DNA of 64,000 nucleotides from Arcicella aquatica. GTDB taxonomy: Bacteria > Bacteroidota > Bacteroidia > Cytophagales > Spirosomataceae. Position 1 is the stretch's first letter, and each line of letters begins with the position of its first letter. The notes under the pieces were generated by a model. That model searched no databases. It had not been told where the DNA came from and saw only the letters and a list, made by a program, of their open reading frames with translations. The position numbers and the translations under genes were made by a program. Below are positions 24,761 through 33,068 of this stretch, one piece after another. The stretch is taken from contig NZ_JAYFUL010000001.1 of assembly GCF_034928825.1 (NCBI RefSeq), positions 186,001 to 250,000 of the forward strand, given 5' to 3'.

Positions 24761-25681
24761 ATGGTATGGCAAAGCTATCTAAAAAATTTCAAAAGCTATC
24801 TTACTTTAGAACGTTCTCTTTCTGAAAATTCCATCGAAGCTTACCTGCGTGATGTTCAAAAATTGTGGGAATATCTTGATATTGCTGGTGAAAATGACAT
24901 TAACCCGACGACCGTTACCGATACACACATCTTTAATTTCTTTACTTATTTAGGTGAATTGGGCTTAGAGACTACTTCCCAAGCACGAATGTTATCTGGT
25001 CTTAAAGCTTTTTTTAAATATCTTTTGCTAGAGGATGTAATCAAAACAGACCCTATGGATTTGATTGCTTCTCCCAAAATTGGACGGAAATTACCCCCTA
25101 CGCTTTCTTTTCCTGAAATCGAGACGATTTTATCCATCGTTGACCTTTCTACACCCGAAGGAGCGAGAAATAGAGCCATACTGGAAGTACTTTACAGCTC
25201 TGGTTTAAGGGTTTCTGAATTAGTAGAAATGCAATTAACAGAGTGTTTTCTGGATATTGGTTTTATCAGAATTATCGGTAAAGGCAACAAAGTTAGGCTT
25301 GTGCCTATTGGTAAAGATGCCATTCATTATCTTCAAATTTACCTAGAAGAAATCCGAAAATATCAGGTTATCAAAGAGGAAGCAGGCAATTATGTTTTCT
25401 TGAACCGCCGAGGGAACAAGCTAACAAGGGTAATGATTTTCCTGATTATTAAAGATTTAGTGGCACAAGCTGGTATTCAAAAAAATGTTAGCCCCCACAC
25501 TTTTAGGCATTCGTTTGCTACGCACTTAATTGAGGGCGGAGCCGACCTGCGTGCTGTTCAAGAAATGCTTGGGCATGAATCTATCACTACTACAGAGATT
25601 TATACTCACCTCGACCGAGAATATTTACAACAGACCATTGTTGATTTTCACCCTAGAAGTAAAAAACATCTTAAAGTTTGA
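24761..25681 (+). CDS. xerD: Tyrosine recombinase XerD
   Basis: A 306-residue tyrosine recombinase with the full catalytic set R150, K174, H246, R249, H272 and Y281. It has the N-terminal SAM-like core-binding domain and the C-terminal HTFRHSFATHLIEGGADLRAVQEMLGH motif block. Length and motif spacing are those of XerD, which resolves chromosome dimers at dif with XerC. The absence of mobile-element genes or attachment repeats around it argues against an integrase. Its last 11 bp overlap the end of the convergent Crp-type gene. Confidence 0.9.
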   Translation: MVWQSYLKNFKSYLTLERSLSENSIEAYLRDVQKLWEYLDIAGENDINPTTVTDTHIFNFFTYLGELGLETTSQARMLSGLKAFFKYLLLEDVIKTDPMDLIASPKIGRKLPPTLSFPEIETILSIVDLSTPEGARNRAILEVLYSSGLRVSELVEMQLTECFLDIGFIRIIGKGNKVRLVPIGKDAIHYLQIYLEEIRKYQVIKEEAGNYVFLNRRGNKLTRVMIFLIIKDLVAQAGIQKNVSPHTFRHSFATHLIEGGADLRAVQEMLGHESITTTEIYTHLDREYLQQTIVDFHPRSKKHLKV

Positions 25682-26267
25682 TATGGTGACGTATACGGCT
25701 CAAACTATCTGGATGAATGCCCAAATAAGAAGCCAAATCTTTCACAGCAATCAGTCTGAGGGCATCTGGCTGATTCTCTAATAAATATAAATATCGCTGT
25801 TCGGCATTTTTCGAAATCAGTGAATAAGTCCGTTTGCTCTCTCTCACATACAGTTGTTCTGCAATTAATCGATGAAAACGTTCTGCATTCTTTGATTGCT
25901 CCATTAACTCCAACACTTTAGGGTAATATAACCTAAAAGCATTTACAGCCGTCACTGCTTGAATTGAAATATTTGAAACTTGTTGGGATAAACAAGAGGC
26001 AAATGAACTAACAAAACTTCCTTTAAAGCCTAAATCAACACAAATACTTTTGCCCTCGGGCGTATATGCTTCATATTTCACAGCCCCTTCTATGATAAAA
26101 TAAGCATATTTTTCTACCTCGCCCTTTACCGTCAAAAAGGTTCTTTTAGAAAATGTAACTTCCTCAAGGAGTTGTTTATAATACTCCCATTCTTCCGTGG
26201 AGAAATTAGCAAGTTTAAAAATCGACTCTTTGACCAGATTAGTTTTATCAAAAGGAAAAGCTACCAT
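25671..26267 (-). CDS. Crp/Fnr-family transcriptional regulator
   Basis: A 198-residue regulator with an N-terminal cyclic-nucleotide-binding-like beta barrel (core about 30-110, including VKYEAYTPEGKSICVDLGF) and a C-terminal helix-turn-helix (about 165-195: IAVKDLASYLGIHPDSLSRIRHHI). No cysteine set of the Fnr Fe-S type is seen, so it is of the Crp-like Bacteroidetes type with unknown ligand. I start at the ATG at 26265-26267. The longer frame extends back through the terminator hairpin at 26301-26338 and adds 23 residues unlike the family. Confidence 0.82.
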   Translation of the reverse strand: MVAFPFDKTNLVKESIFKLANFSTEEWEYYKQLLEEVTFSKRTFLTVKGEVEKYAYFIIEGAVKYEAYTPEGKSICVDLGFKGSFVSSFASCLSQQVSNISIQAVTAVNAFRLYYPKVLELMEQSKNAERFHRLIAEQLYVRESKRTYSLISKNAEQRYLYLLENQPDALRLIAVKDLASYLGIHPDSLSRIRHHIKL

Positions 26268-26300
26268 ACCTATTAATCGTATTAATGTATTACAAATAAA

Positions 26301-26338
26301 AAATGCTGAGCTTAGTTTAACAACTATACTCAGCATTT
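26301..26338 (-). terminator. Terminator of the small 67-aa gene
   Basis: On the minus strand AAATGCTGAG and CTCAGCATTT form a 10-bp stem with an 18-nt loop, followed by six T. It lies 37 bp past the stop of the gene at 26375-26578 and upstream of the Crp-type gene. Confidence 0.8.
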
Positions 26339-26374
26339 AACAAAGTTAAAACATTTTAGATTTCAAAATAACTA

Positions 26375-26578
26375 TTAGTTCCACATTAGATATGTAACAA
26401 GGTCGTTATCTCTTTCTACTTCTTCAATAATTTCAAGCGGATAATCGAATTTGATTTCTTTTGAATCCGTTTGTGTAAATGTAATTACGTAGCCAGTAGA
26501 TTTCAAATTTACAACTACGCCATCTCCATAGTCCGTATGGCGGATACGAGAGCCGATGCCTAAGATTGGGTTTAACAT
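26375..26578 (-). CDS. Small SH3-barrel-like protein of unknown function
   Basis: A 67-residue protein, beta-rich throughout: IGSRIRHTDYGDGVVVNLKSTGYVITFTQTDSKEIKF. The pattern G-x-R-I-x-H-x-x-Y-G-x-G-x-V resembles the small SH3/Tudor-like modules found at the C-terminus of UvrD-type helicases, but here it stands alone. The function is unknown. It has its own terminator. The frame with this motif, and the upstream AT-rich gap, make it likely to be real despite its size. Confidence 0.6.
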   Translation of the reverse strand: MLNPILGIGSRIRHTDYGDGVVVNLKSTGYVITFTQTDSKEIKFDYPLEIIEEVERDNDLVTYLMWN

Positions 26579-26770
26579 AATGGTTAATATTTTAAATGAT
26601 TATACATGCTTATTTCTTTATACAACCTTCCAATTATTGTACCATAAATAAGCTTTAGTGGTTGAGGTTGTAAAATTAGTAAACGTAGTTTAATAATCTA
26701 AATTATTTGTATAATTATTTTTTTTATTTATATAGTTATATTTTACATTATGCTAACAAATTCCCTATCA

Positions 26771-27172
26771 TCAGTCTTCTGGGAAGGGAATATAAATAAA
26801 ACTAGCAAAATCTCTGTCTAATACGAAAAGGCAACAATACTCATCGGGGTCTTTATAGCTGCTTTGAAAAACTTCTACATTTTCCTCAGCAATAATTCCC
26901 CGCTGTAGAAATTCTTCTACAAATGAGGCATGATAATTCCACGTATTTTCGTTCATCTCATGAATCCCAATTAACTTCTGTCCTATTTGAACAGGATTTT
27001 GCGAAACAGCAAAAATTGGAAACTTAGAAAAACCCCTCGTTCTGATTTGATAAGATGCTTCCTTTAAAAATTCAGAAACTAACGCAAAATCTGCTGAAAT
27101 AATGCCCAAATATTTCCCATTTAAATCAGGAGAATTCGGAGCATTGGATATGGCTGTGTAATCTTCTATCAT
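26771..27172 (-). CDS. Conserved-looking hypothetical protein
   Basis: A 133-residue soluble protein that I cannot assign. It contains DLNGKYLGIISADFALVSEFLKEASYQIRTRGFSKFPIFAVS, an alpha/beta pattern, and ends with a motif-like DRDFASFIYIPFPED. Acidic residues cluster at the C-terminus. The regular alternation of strands and helices and good codon use speak for a genuine gene. The inverted repeat array at 27191-27450 fills its entire upstream region, so its promoter must lie within or be read through that array. Confidence 0.65.
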   Translation of the reverse strand: MIEDYTAISNAPNSPDLNGKYLGIISADFALVSEFLKEASYQIRTRGFSKFPIFAVSQNPVQIGQKLIGIHEMNENTWNYHASFVEEFLQRGIIAEENVEVFQSSYKDPDEYCCLFVLDRDFASFIYIPFPED

Positions 27173-27190
27173 TGTTTTTTTTTCTTTGTT

Positions 27191-27450
27191 GGACTTTAGG
27201 ATTGTAAGACTTGAAGATTTTTTCTTTTGGACTAGAAGACTTTAAGACTGGAGGACTTTAGGATTTTTAGCGTTGAAGATTTAAGAGCTTCTCTTAAAAA
27301 CCTAAAAGTCCTTTAGTCAGAAAATCAAAGTCCATTATCCTAAAATCTTCTAGTCATAAAGTCCTTTAGTCGGAAAATTAAAGTCCTCTAGTCCTAAAGT
27401 CTAAAAATCTTCAAGTCCTAAAGTCTTCAAGTCCAACAATCCTAAAGTCT
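27191..27450. repeat. Inverted array of degenerate GACTTTAGGACT repeats
   Basis: The left half contains several copies of GGACTTTAGG-type units on the plus strand. The right half contains the same units inverted (CCTAAAGTCC). The outer arms match over about 30 nt (27191-27221 against 27420-27450), with a few mismatches. The centre is a 7-bp hairpin TTAAGAG-CTT-CTCTTAA at 27281-27297. The motif is the same as in the 16-bp tandem repeat at 4668-4843. It lies between alanine dehydrogenase and the unknown gene, both on the minus strand. Confidence 0.85.
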
Positions 27451-27455
27451 AAAAA

Positions 27456-28676
27456 TCAAAATCTCGCTGCGGATAGCAAGCTTAAATCCTTATAATTTAA
27501 ACCAAATTTCTTAGCTACAGTTGCATTTGTTAAACTTCCTTTAAAAGAGTAAACCCCCTTCATAAATGCTTTGTTCGCAAAAATGGCTTCTTCAATCCCT
27601 CCCGTCTTACCTGTTTTAAGTAAGAATGAAGTAAAAATATTACTCAACGCCTGACTAGCCGTATGGGCAACCCTCGAAGGAATATTAGGCACGCAATAAT
27701 GAATTACATCATATTTTCTGAATATTGGCTGGTCGTGCGTAGTAATTTCAGATGTTTCAAAACATCCTCCACTATCAATGCAAACATCAATAATGACCGA
27801 ATTAGGCTTCATCATCGATACCATCTCTTCTGTGACGATACAAGGCGTAAAACCATCCTCCGCACGCAAAGCACCAATCACCACATCAGCATCACGAATC
27901 GCTTGTGTTAAAACATTCGAGTCGATAATACAGGTATAAATATTTTGACCTACCGAGTATTTCAAGCGTTGTAGTTTAAAAATGTCTTTATCAAACACTT
28001 TTAAATCTGCCCCTAAGCCTATGGCTATTCTAGCGGCATATTCTGAAACTGTTCCAGCACCCAAAATCACAACTTTGGTTGGTGGAACTCCCGTGATGCC
28101 TCCTAGAATAACGCCCATGCCATCATTCCCACTACTCAAATACTCAGCAGCAATCAACATCACCGTACTTCCTGCTATTTCAGACATCGCCCTAATAATC
28201 GGAATTCCGCCAGCATTGTCTTCGATATATTCATAGCATAATCCTGTTATTTTTTTTCGATTTAGCTTCTCGAAGTATTCTTTCGTTAGTTTCGACATAT
28301 TTAAGGAAGAAACTACCGTAGCACCATGCTGTAAATATTCAATTTCAAGGTCTGTTAATGGCTGAACCTTTACGATAACATCAGCTTTATACAATTCTTC
28401 GGTTGAATAAACTACCTGTGCGCCAGCCTCAGAGTATTGGCTATCTGTAAATTTTGCACCATTACCTGCCCCAGTTTCAATGACCACTCTATGTCCATTC
28501 CTGATTAATAAACCAACGGCATCTGGTGTAAGTGATATCCTATGCTCTTGCATAGACACTTCGCGAGGAAGGCCTATAAACAGGCTTTTTGCATTTTGTT
28601 TTGTCCAAACCAATGCCTCTTGTGTCATTAAGCCTGTCTGAGCAAGTACTTCTTTAAATCCTGAAGGTTGAGCCAT
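27456..28676 (-). CDS. ald: Alanine dehydrogenase
   Basis: A 406-residue NAD-dependent alanine dehydrogenase of the AlaDH/PNT superfamily, which interconverts alanine with pyruvate and ammonia. The N-terminal domain carries LPREVSMQEHRISLTPDAVGLL, with the Arg/Lys substrate site. The nucleotide domain has VVILGAGTVSEYAARIAIGLGA. The later segments IIDVCIDSGGCFETS and IPSRVAHTASQALSN are typical. The first 30 residues are longer than in Bacillus enzymes, which is usual for Bacteroidetes. The gene ends 5 bp from the inverted repeat array. Confidence 0.9.
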   Translation of the reverse strand: MAQPSGFKEVLAQTGLMTQEALVWTKQNAKSLFIGLPREVSMQEHRISLTPDAVGLLIRNGHRVVIETGAGNGAKFTDSQYSEAGAQVVYSTEELYKADVIVKVQPLTDLEIEYLQHGATVVSSLNMSKLTKEYFEKLNRKKITGLCYEYIEDNAGGIPIIRAMSEIAGSTVMLIAAEYLSSGNDGMGVILGGITGVPPTKVVILGAGTVSEYAARIAIGLGADLKVFDKDIFKLQRLKYSVGQNIYTCIIDSNVLTQAIRDADVVIGALRAEDGFTPCIVTEEMVSMMKPNSVIIDVCIDSGGCFETSEITTHDQPIFRKYDVIHYCVPNIPSRVAHTASQALSNIFTSFLLKTGKTGGIEEAIFANKAFMKGVYSFKGSLTNATVAKKFGLNYKDLSLLSAARF

Positions 28677-28731
28677 TTTGATTGCTGAATTTCATTTATC
28701 AGAATGAACTAGTCATTCATCAATGATAATC

Positions 28732-29175
28732 TTAAACTTTTAACAAATTTATCACTCTTTTACCATTTTCATCTACTTCAATATTCACTTTCAAGTGCTT
28801 AGATGGCAAGAGGTTTTCTATTCTTGATGGCCATTCAATAAAACAATAATCACCAGAGTATAAATAATCATCCACACCTATGTCCATTGCCTCCTCCTCA
28901 TTTTTAATTCTATAAAAATCAAAATGATAAATGTTTTCGCCACGTGTAGTAGCATATTCATTCACCAATGAATAAGTTGGACTCTGTACATGGCTATTAA
29001 CCAACATACATTCGCAGATAGCTTTTATCAACGTGGTTTTCCCAGCACCCATTTGTCCTTCAAAAAGCCAAATTGGTGTGCTTTTCCCAAAAGCTAAAAT
29101 CGCCTGTGCTGCTTTCTTAATATCTTTCAGTGACGAATATTCTATGGTTTTGCTATTGCTTACGTTTTTACTCAT
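28732..29175 (-). CDS. tsaE: tRNA t6A biosynthesis ATPase TsaE
   Basis: A 147-residue P-loop ATPase of the TsaE (YjeE) family, part of the complex that makes threonylcarbamoyl-adenosine at position 37 of ANN-reading tRNAs. The Walker A motif EGQMGAGKTTLIKA is at 39-52. The conserved SPTYSLVNEY segment and the C-terminal FIEWPSRIENLLP follow. The length is typical. It lies 55 bp upstream of ald on the same strand, and other t6A genes are not in the window. Confidence 0.95.
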   Translation of the reverse strand: MSKNVSNSKTIEYSSLKDIKKAAQAILAFGKSTPIWLFEGQMGAGKTTLIKAICECMLVNSHVQSPTYSLVNEYATTRGENIYHFDFYRIKNEEEAMDIGVDDYLYSGDYCFIEWPSRIENLLPSKHLKVNIEVDENGKRVINLLKV

Positions 29176-29257
29176 TGTTATGGCTTTAGGCTAAGAGTAG
29201 CGAGCTTTTATTGATTTTAAGCAGAAAGCTAATACTCTAGACTTATTGATTTATGTA

Positions 29258-29287
29258 TTAACAGTAATCTCTTGGGATTACTGTTAA
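29258..29287. terminator. 12-bp hairpin after the epimerase gene
   Basis: The arms TTAACAGTAATC and GATTACTGTTAA pair perfectly around a 6-nt loop. It lies 14 bp past the stop of the minus-strand TIM-barrel gene. There is no T run, so strength is uncertain. Confidence 0.6.
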
Positions 29288-29301
29288 CAGAATTCTTATT
29301 A

Positions 29302-30222
29302 TTAACCTAAAAACTGACTCAAATAGTTTCTTGCTGTTAAGATGGCCGTCTCTACATCTTCGGCAGTCCCTTCATATGCTTTGTCTTCTACTTCTATAAC
29401 AACTGGTCCACGATAGCGAGCATCGTTCAAAGCAGAAAAGAATTTACCCCAATTAATATCTCCTAGACCCGGTAGTTTCGGTGAATGATATTCCAATGGG
29501 TTACCCATAATACCTACTCTATTTAGTTTGTCAGGATATACTTTCGCATCCTTTAAATGAATATGATGTATGCGGTCGCGGTAATCATATAGTGGACGAG
29601 TATAATCCATCATTTGCCACACCAAATGCGAAGGGTCATAGTTTAACCCTAATGTTGACGAAGGAATAATGTCAAACATTTTATCCCAGATAGCTGGTGT
29701 CGTGGCTAAGTTTTTACCCCCTGGCCATTCGTCATTAGTAAAAAACATCGGACAGTTTTCAATCCCAATCTTCACTCCTACTTCCTCTGCCAGCTTTACA
29801 ATATCTGTCCAAGTCTCCTTGAATTTATCTAAGTTATAAGCGATATTTTTAGAAGGGTCTCTACCAATAAAGGTATTCATTACAGGAATATCCAATTTGG
29901 TTGTTGCCAAGATGATTTTCTTGATATGATCTACATAAAAATTGGCCTTATCAATATCTGGATCAAGCGGATTAGGATAATACCCTAATCCAGAAATAAA
30001 TACACCTTTTTCGGCTGTATATTTTTTAATATGCGCAATCTGTGCATCGTCTAGGGTATCAACATTAATATGCGTAACCCCTGCATACCTGCGGGCATCA
30101 GCATTTCCAGCTGGCCAGCACATTACTTCTACACATTTAAAGTTTTTCTCTGAAGCAAAATCTATTACTTGTTCAAAAGTATGATCCGCTAAAATAGCAC
30201 TTACAAATCCTAACTGATGCAT
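29302..30222 (-). CDS. TIM-barrel sugar phosphate isomerase/epimerase-like protein
   Basis: A 306-residue cytoplasmic xylose-isomerase-like TIM barrel. Likely metal residues sit in VKIGIENCPMFF (Glu), LGLNYDPSHLVWQ (Asp, His), HIHLKDAKVYP (His, Lys, Asp) and the late VVIEVEDKAYEG (Glu), in the family order. It ends 94 bp before the GMC oxidoreductase stop region, on the same strand, downstream of a SusCD locus. A role in carbohydrate catabolism (keto-sugar isomerisation or epimerisation) is plausible but inferred. It has no signal peptide. Confidence 0.8.
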   Translation of the reverse strand: MHQLGFVSAILADHTFEQVIDFASEKNFKCVEVMCWPAGNADARRYAGVTHINVDTLDDAQIAHIKKYTAEKGVFISGLGYYPNPLDPDIDKANFYVDHIKKIILATTKLDIPVMNTFIGRDPSKNIAYNLDKFKETWTDIVKLAEEVGVKIGIENCPMFFTNDEWPGGKNLATTPAIWDKMFDIIPSSTLGLNYDPSHLVWQMMDYTRPLYDYRDRIHHIHLKDAKVYPDKLNRVGIMGNPLEYHSPKLPGLGDINWGKFFSALNDARYRGPVVIEVEDKAYEGTAEDVETAILTARNYLSQFLG

Positions 30223-30316
30223 TGTATGATAGTATATTTATTAAATTGGCTTTAGTAATTTTAAGTAAAATTAGAGAATCCATTGAAGAGTTTATACTAT
30301 ATCGTAAAATTACTTA

Positions 30317-32032
30317 TCATAGCATCCCCTTCTTCCTCTCTTCTACAGCATGATTTACTGCACGCGCCGTAAGTGCCATAAAAGTAAGCGATGGATTTTG
30401 GTTGCCCACTGAAGGCATACAAGCACCATCTGTTACAAATACATTTTTACAGGCATGCAATTGATTAAACTTATTCAATAATGATGTTTTGGGGTCTTTT
30501 CCCATGCGTACGCCACCCATTTCATGAATATCTAACCCTGGAGCCTGTTTGCTATCCGACATATAAATATTTTTGCATCCTGCCTTTTCTAGCATTTCAG
30601 TAGCTTGTTCATGAAAATCTTTAATCATCCTCTCATCGTTTTCAGTATCGTATCCAATAGATGTAATCAACTGTGGAATGCCCCATTCATCTTTCTTTTC
30701 AGTACTTAGTCTAAGATGATTTTCTTTTTGAGGAACTGTTTCTCCTTGCATCATAATAAATACTCCCCACTGCCCAGCTTTGGTAACTTTTGCTTTATAA
30801 TCTTCTCCAAAAGTAGGCTGACTTATATCTTGTTGCCAACCTGCTCGCGAGGCTGAAAAGGCTACCATGTATCCACGTTGAAAATCCATCTCTTGCTTTT
30901 CAAGATTTCGGAACGATGGCATAAAAGCAGAAGTAGGTCTTCGACCTAAATAATATTGGTCTTCAAAACCATCGAAAGTAGCTCCACCTGAACCACGATA
31001 ATTATGGAAAGCCACGTACTTACCCATTAACTCATTATCATTTCCTAAACCATTTGGAAAACGATTTGAAGTAGAATTCAACAAAATCAAGTTAGTATTT
31101 AAAGTAGCGGCATTCACAAAAATGATTTTTGCATAAAATTCCAGTATTTCCTTTGATTGTGAATCTACCACTCTTACACCTTTGGCTTTTCCTTTTTGCT
31201 CATCGTAAATGATTGAATGTACTACTGAATACGGACGAAGCGTTAGGTTTCCTGTTTTTGCTGCCCAAGGGAGCGTGGAAGAGTTGGAACTAAAGTACCC
31301 ACCAAAAGGGCAACCACGATAACATAAATGTCGAGCCTGACATTGACCACGCCCTTGTGCTAAATGAATTGGATTGGGCTTAGTTAGATGTGCGCAACGT
31401 CCAATAATCACCTGTCTGTTAGCATAATTTTCTTTTACACTTTTCTGAATATGCTTCTCTAAACAATTCAATTCCCAAGCAGGCAGGAATTCACCATCGG
31501 GCAAGCTCTTGATGCCATCTTTATTACCACTAATCCCTACAAATTTCTCCACTTTGCTATACCACGGCGCAATATCTTTATAACGAATGGGCCAATCTAC
31601 AGCGAAACCATCACGAGCAGGCCCTTCAAATTCATAGTCACTCCAGCGTTGTGTTTGTCTTGCCCATAGCAAAGATTTCCCTCCTACTTGGTAGCCTCTA
31701 ATCCAGTCAAAAGGTTTCTCCTGGATATAGGGGTGCTCTTTATCTTTCACAAAGAAATGTTGAGTCGCTTCATCAAAAGCATAGCAACGGTCTGCGATAG
31801 GGTTTTCGCTGACCATTTCCTCAGTTAGTTTACCATGATGAGGTAAATCCCAAGGGTCAGTCATTGCAGTTGGGTAGTCTTGGATATGTTTTACATCTCG
31901 TCCACGTTCCAATACAAGCGTTTTCAACCCTGCCTCACACAATTCCTTTGCAGCATATCCACCGCTGATTCCAGAGCCAATTACGATGGCATCGTACGTT
32001 ATTTTTTTTGAAGCTATTCCGTTTAGATACAT
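30317..32032 (-). CDS. GMC-family oxidoreductase
   Basis: A 571-residue flavoprotein of the glucose-methanol-choline family. The FAD dinucleotide-binding motif is VIGSGISGGYAAKE near the N-terminus, with WARQTQRWSDYEFEGPARDGF in the flavin-attachment/insertion region. The C-terminal NPSLTFMALTARA and the HEMGGVRMGKDP segment contain the conserved Gly/His. Family members oxidise sugar or alcohol groups, for example to 3-keto sugars, and a small cytochrome or twin-arginine subunit often accompanies them. No such partner is visible here. The start at 32030-32032 is chosen because the longer frame begins inside the terminator of the upstream gene. Confidence 0.85.
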   Translation of the reverse strand: MYLNGIASKKITYDAIVIGSGISGGYAAKELCEAGLKTLVLERGRDVKHIQDYPTAMTDPWDLPHHGKLTEEMVSENPIADRCYAFDEATQHFFVKDKEHPYIQEKPFDWIRGYQVGGKSLLWARQTQRWSDYEFEGPARDGFAVDWPIRYKDIAPWYSKVEKFVGISGNKDGIKSLPDGEFLPAWELNCLEKHIQKSVKENYANRQVIIGRCAHLTKPNPIHLAQGRGQCQARHLCYRGCPFGGYFSSNSSTLPWAAKTGNLTLRPYSVVHSIIYDEQKGKAKGVRVVDSQSKEILEFYAKIIFVNAATLNTNLILLNSTSNRFPNGLGNDNELMGKYVAFHNYRGSGGATFDGFEDQYYLGRRPTSAFMPSFRNLEKQEMDFQRGYMVAFSASRAGWQQDISQPTFGEDYKAKVTKAGQWGVFIMMQGETVPQKENHLRLSTEKKDEWGIPQLITSIGYDTENDERMIKDFHEQATEMLEKAGCKNIYMSDSKQAPGLDIHEMGGVRMGKDPKTSLLNKFNQLHACKNVFVTDGACMPSVGNQNPSLTFMALTARAVNHAVEERKKGML

Positions 32033-32085
32033 TATAAGCTGTTTGATTTTATACGTCAATTTAGCATAAAAATGATGAAATGCCA

Positions 32086-32119
32086 TAAAAAAAGGGTCGC
32101 CTAAGAGCGACCCTTTTTT
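32086..32119 (-). terminator. Terminator of the SusCD operon
   Basis: A 7-bp GC-rich stem GGGTCGC / GCGACCC extended by A/T pairs, followed by TTTTTT on the minus strand. It lies 18 bp past the stop of the DUF1735-type lipoprotein gene and separates it from the GMC gene. Confidence 0.85.
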
Positions 32120-32136
32120 AGTAAAATAAAAAAAAA

Positions 32137-32994
32137 CTATTTTTTCTTAATTACTTCAGATATAACACGTGTTCCAACATTATATTGATAATTCAATGTA
32201 AATGTTTTAGTAACAGGGTCATATTTATTTACTCCTGTTTGTTCAAAAGGGCCAGCCAAAGTAGCAGCAGTTCCTTGAGGAATAATAGTTACAGTGTTAT
32301 CCTTATTCACTTTCAACCACATGATATACCCTAAATCTGCAAATTCAGTTTCAGAAGTAGATTTATCAATGGTTTTTAATGTTTTATCTCTATCTATATC
32401 ACGAGGTGCTGTAGGGTGAGAAAAATATCCTGTAGCGTGATAAGCACCGTCAAATTTATTAGGAGTACCCCCAACAAAGATGTTCATAAAACCTAAGTTT
32501 GAGCTGATTTTAACACCGCTAGCATCTGCAATCCCAACTGGAATTACATATTCCTTCGAGAAATCAAGTGTTTTAGGAAGCTTCACTCGCACTTTTAAAG
32601 TATCATCTCTTTTTCCAGCTTTAATCACTACAGGATTTACAAATGTGTAAGCCGATGTAGGCAAAGCCTCGTAAGGGTCATCCCCAGCCGCTGCTCTTTT
32701 AGCATTGGTAGATTTTAAGAAATCAGTTGCAGCCGAAGTAACTCCAATTGTTAATGATAAATCTTTATCTAAAGGATTAACAGAGCCCAAATTAACCAAG
32801 TATTTTACTTCAACTAATGTATCAATTTTAAATTGTCCTGTTTGTAATGAGCCCCCTGCATTTCCAAAAATACTAACGATTGGTTCTGCTCCGACACCAT
32901 TGATGATGTCTGTATAGCCTTTGTCCTCTAAACAACTGCTTAGTCCGATAATTGAAGCGAAAAGTATCAGACCTGTTTTTATTATTCTTTTCAT
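32137..32994 (-). CDS. SusE-position lipoprotein, DUF1735-type
   Basis: A 285-residue surface lipoprotein. The chosen start gives an N-terminal lipobox LSSC preceded by a hydrophobic signal. The longer frame adds 20 residues without signal character. The mature part starts LEDKGYTDIINGVG. It contains a DUF1735-like beta domain (about 60-160) and a C-terminal DUF4361-like domain with GYIMWLKVNKDNTVTIIPQG. This pair occurs in the glycan-binding lipoproteins encoded after SusD in Bacteroidetes loci. It is the last gene of the susC-susD run and would bind carbohydrate at the cell surface. Confidence 0.75.
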   Translation of the reverse strand: MKRIIKTGLILFASIIGLSSCLEDKGYTDIINGVGAEPIVSIFGNAGGSLQTGQFKIDTLVEVKYLVNLGSVNPLDKDLSLTIGVTSAATDFLKSTNAKRAAAGDDPYEALPTSAYTFVNPVVIKAGKRDDTLKVRVKLPKTLDFSKEYVIPVGIADASGVKISSNLGFMNIFVGGTPNKFDGAYHATGYFSHPTAPRDIDRDKTLKTIDKSTSETEFADLGYIMWLKVNKDNTVTIIPQGTAATLAGPFEQTGVNKYDPVTKTFTLNYQYNVGTRVISEVIKKK

Positions 32995-33068
32995 TTTGTA
33001 ATTGCTAATGTTATAATTGAGTAAATGTGACCACTTGAGTAATAATTCACTCAAATTTTCAAATTAAT

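Noticed and set aside
24761..25681. XerD as the integrase of a genomic island
   Set aside because: Length and motifs match chromosomal XerD. No attachment repeats, tRNA or mobile genes flank it.
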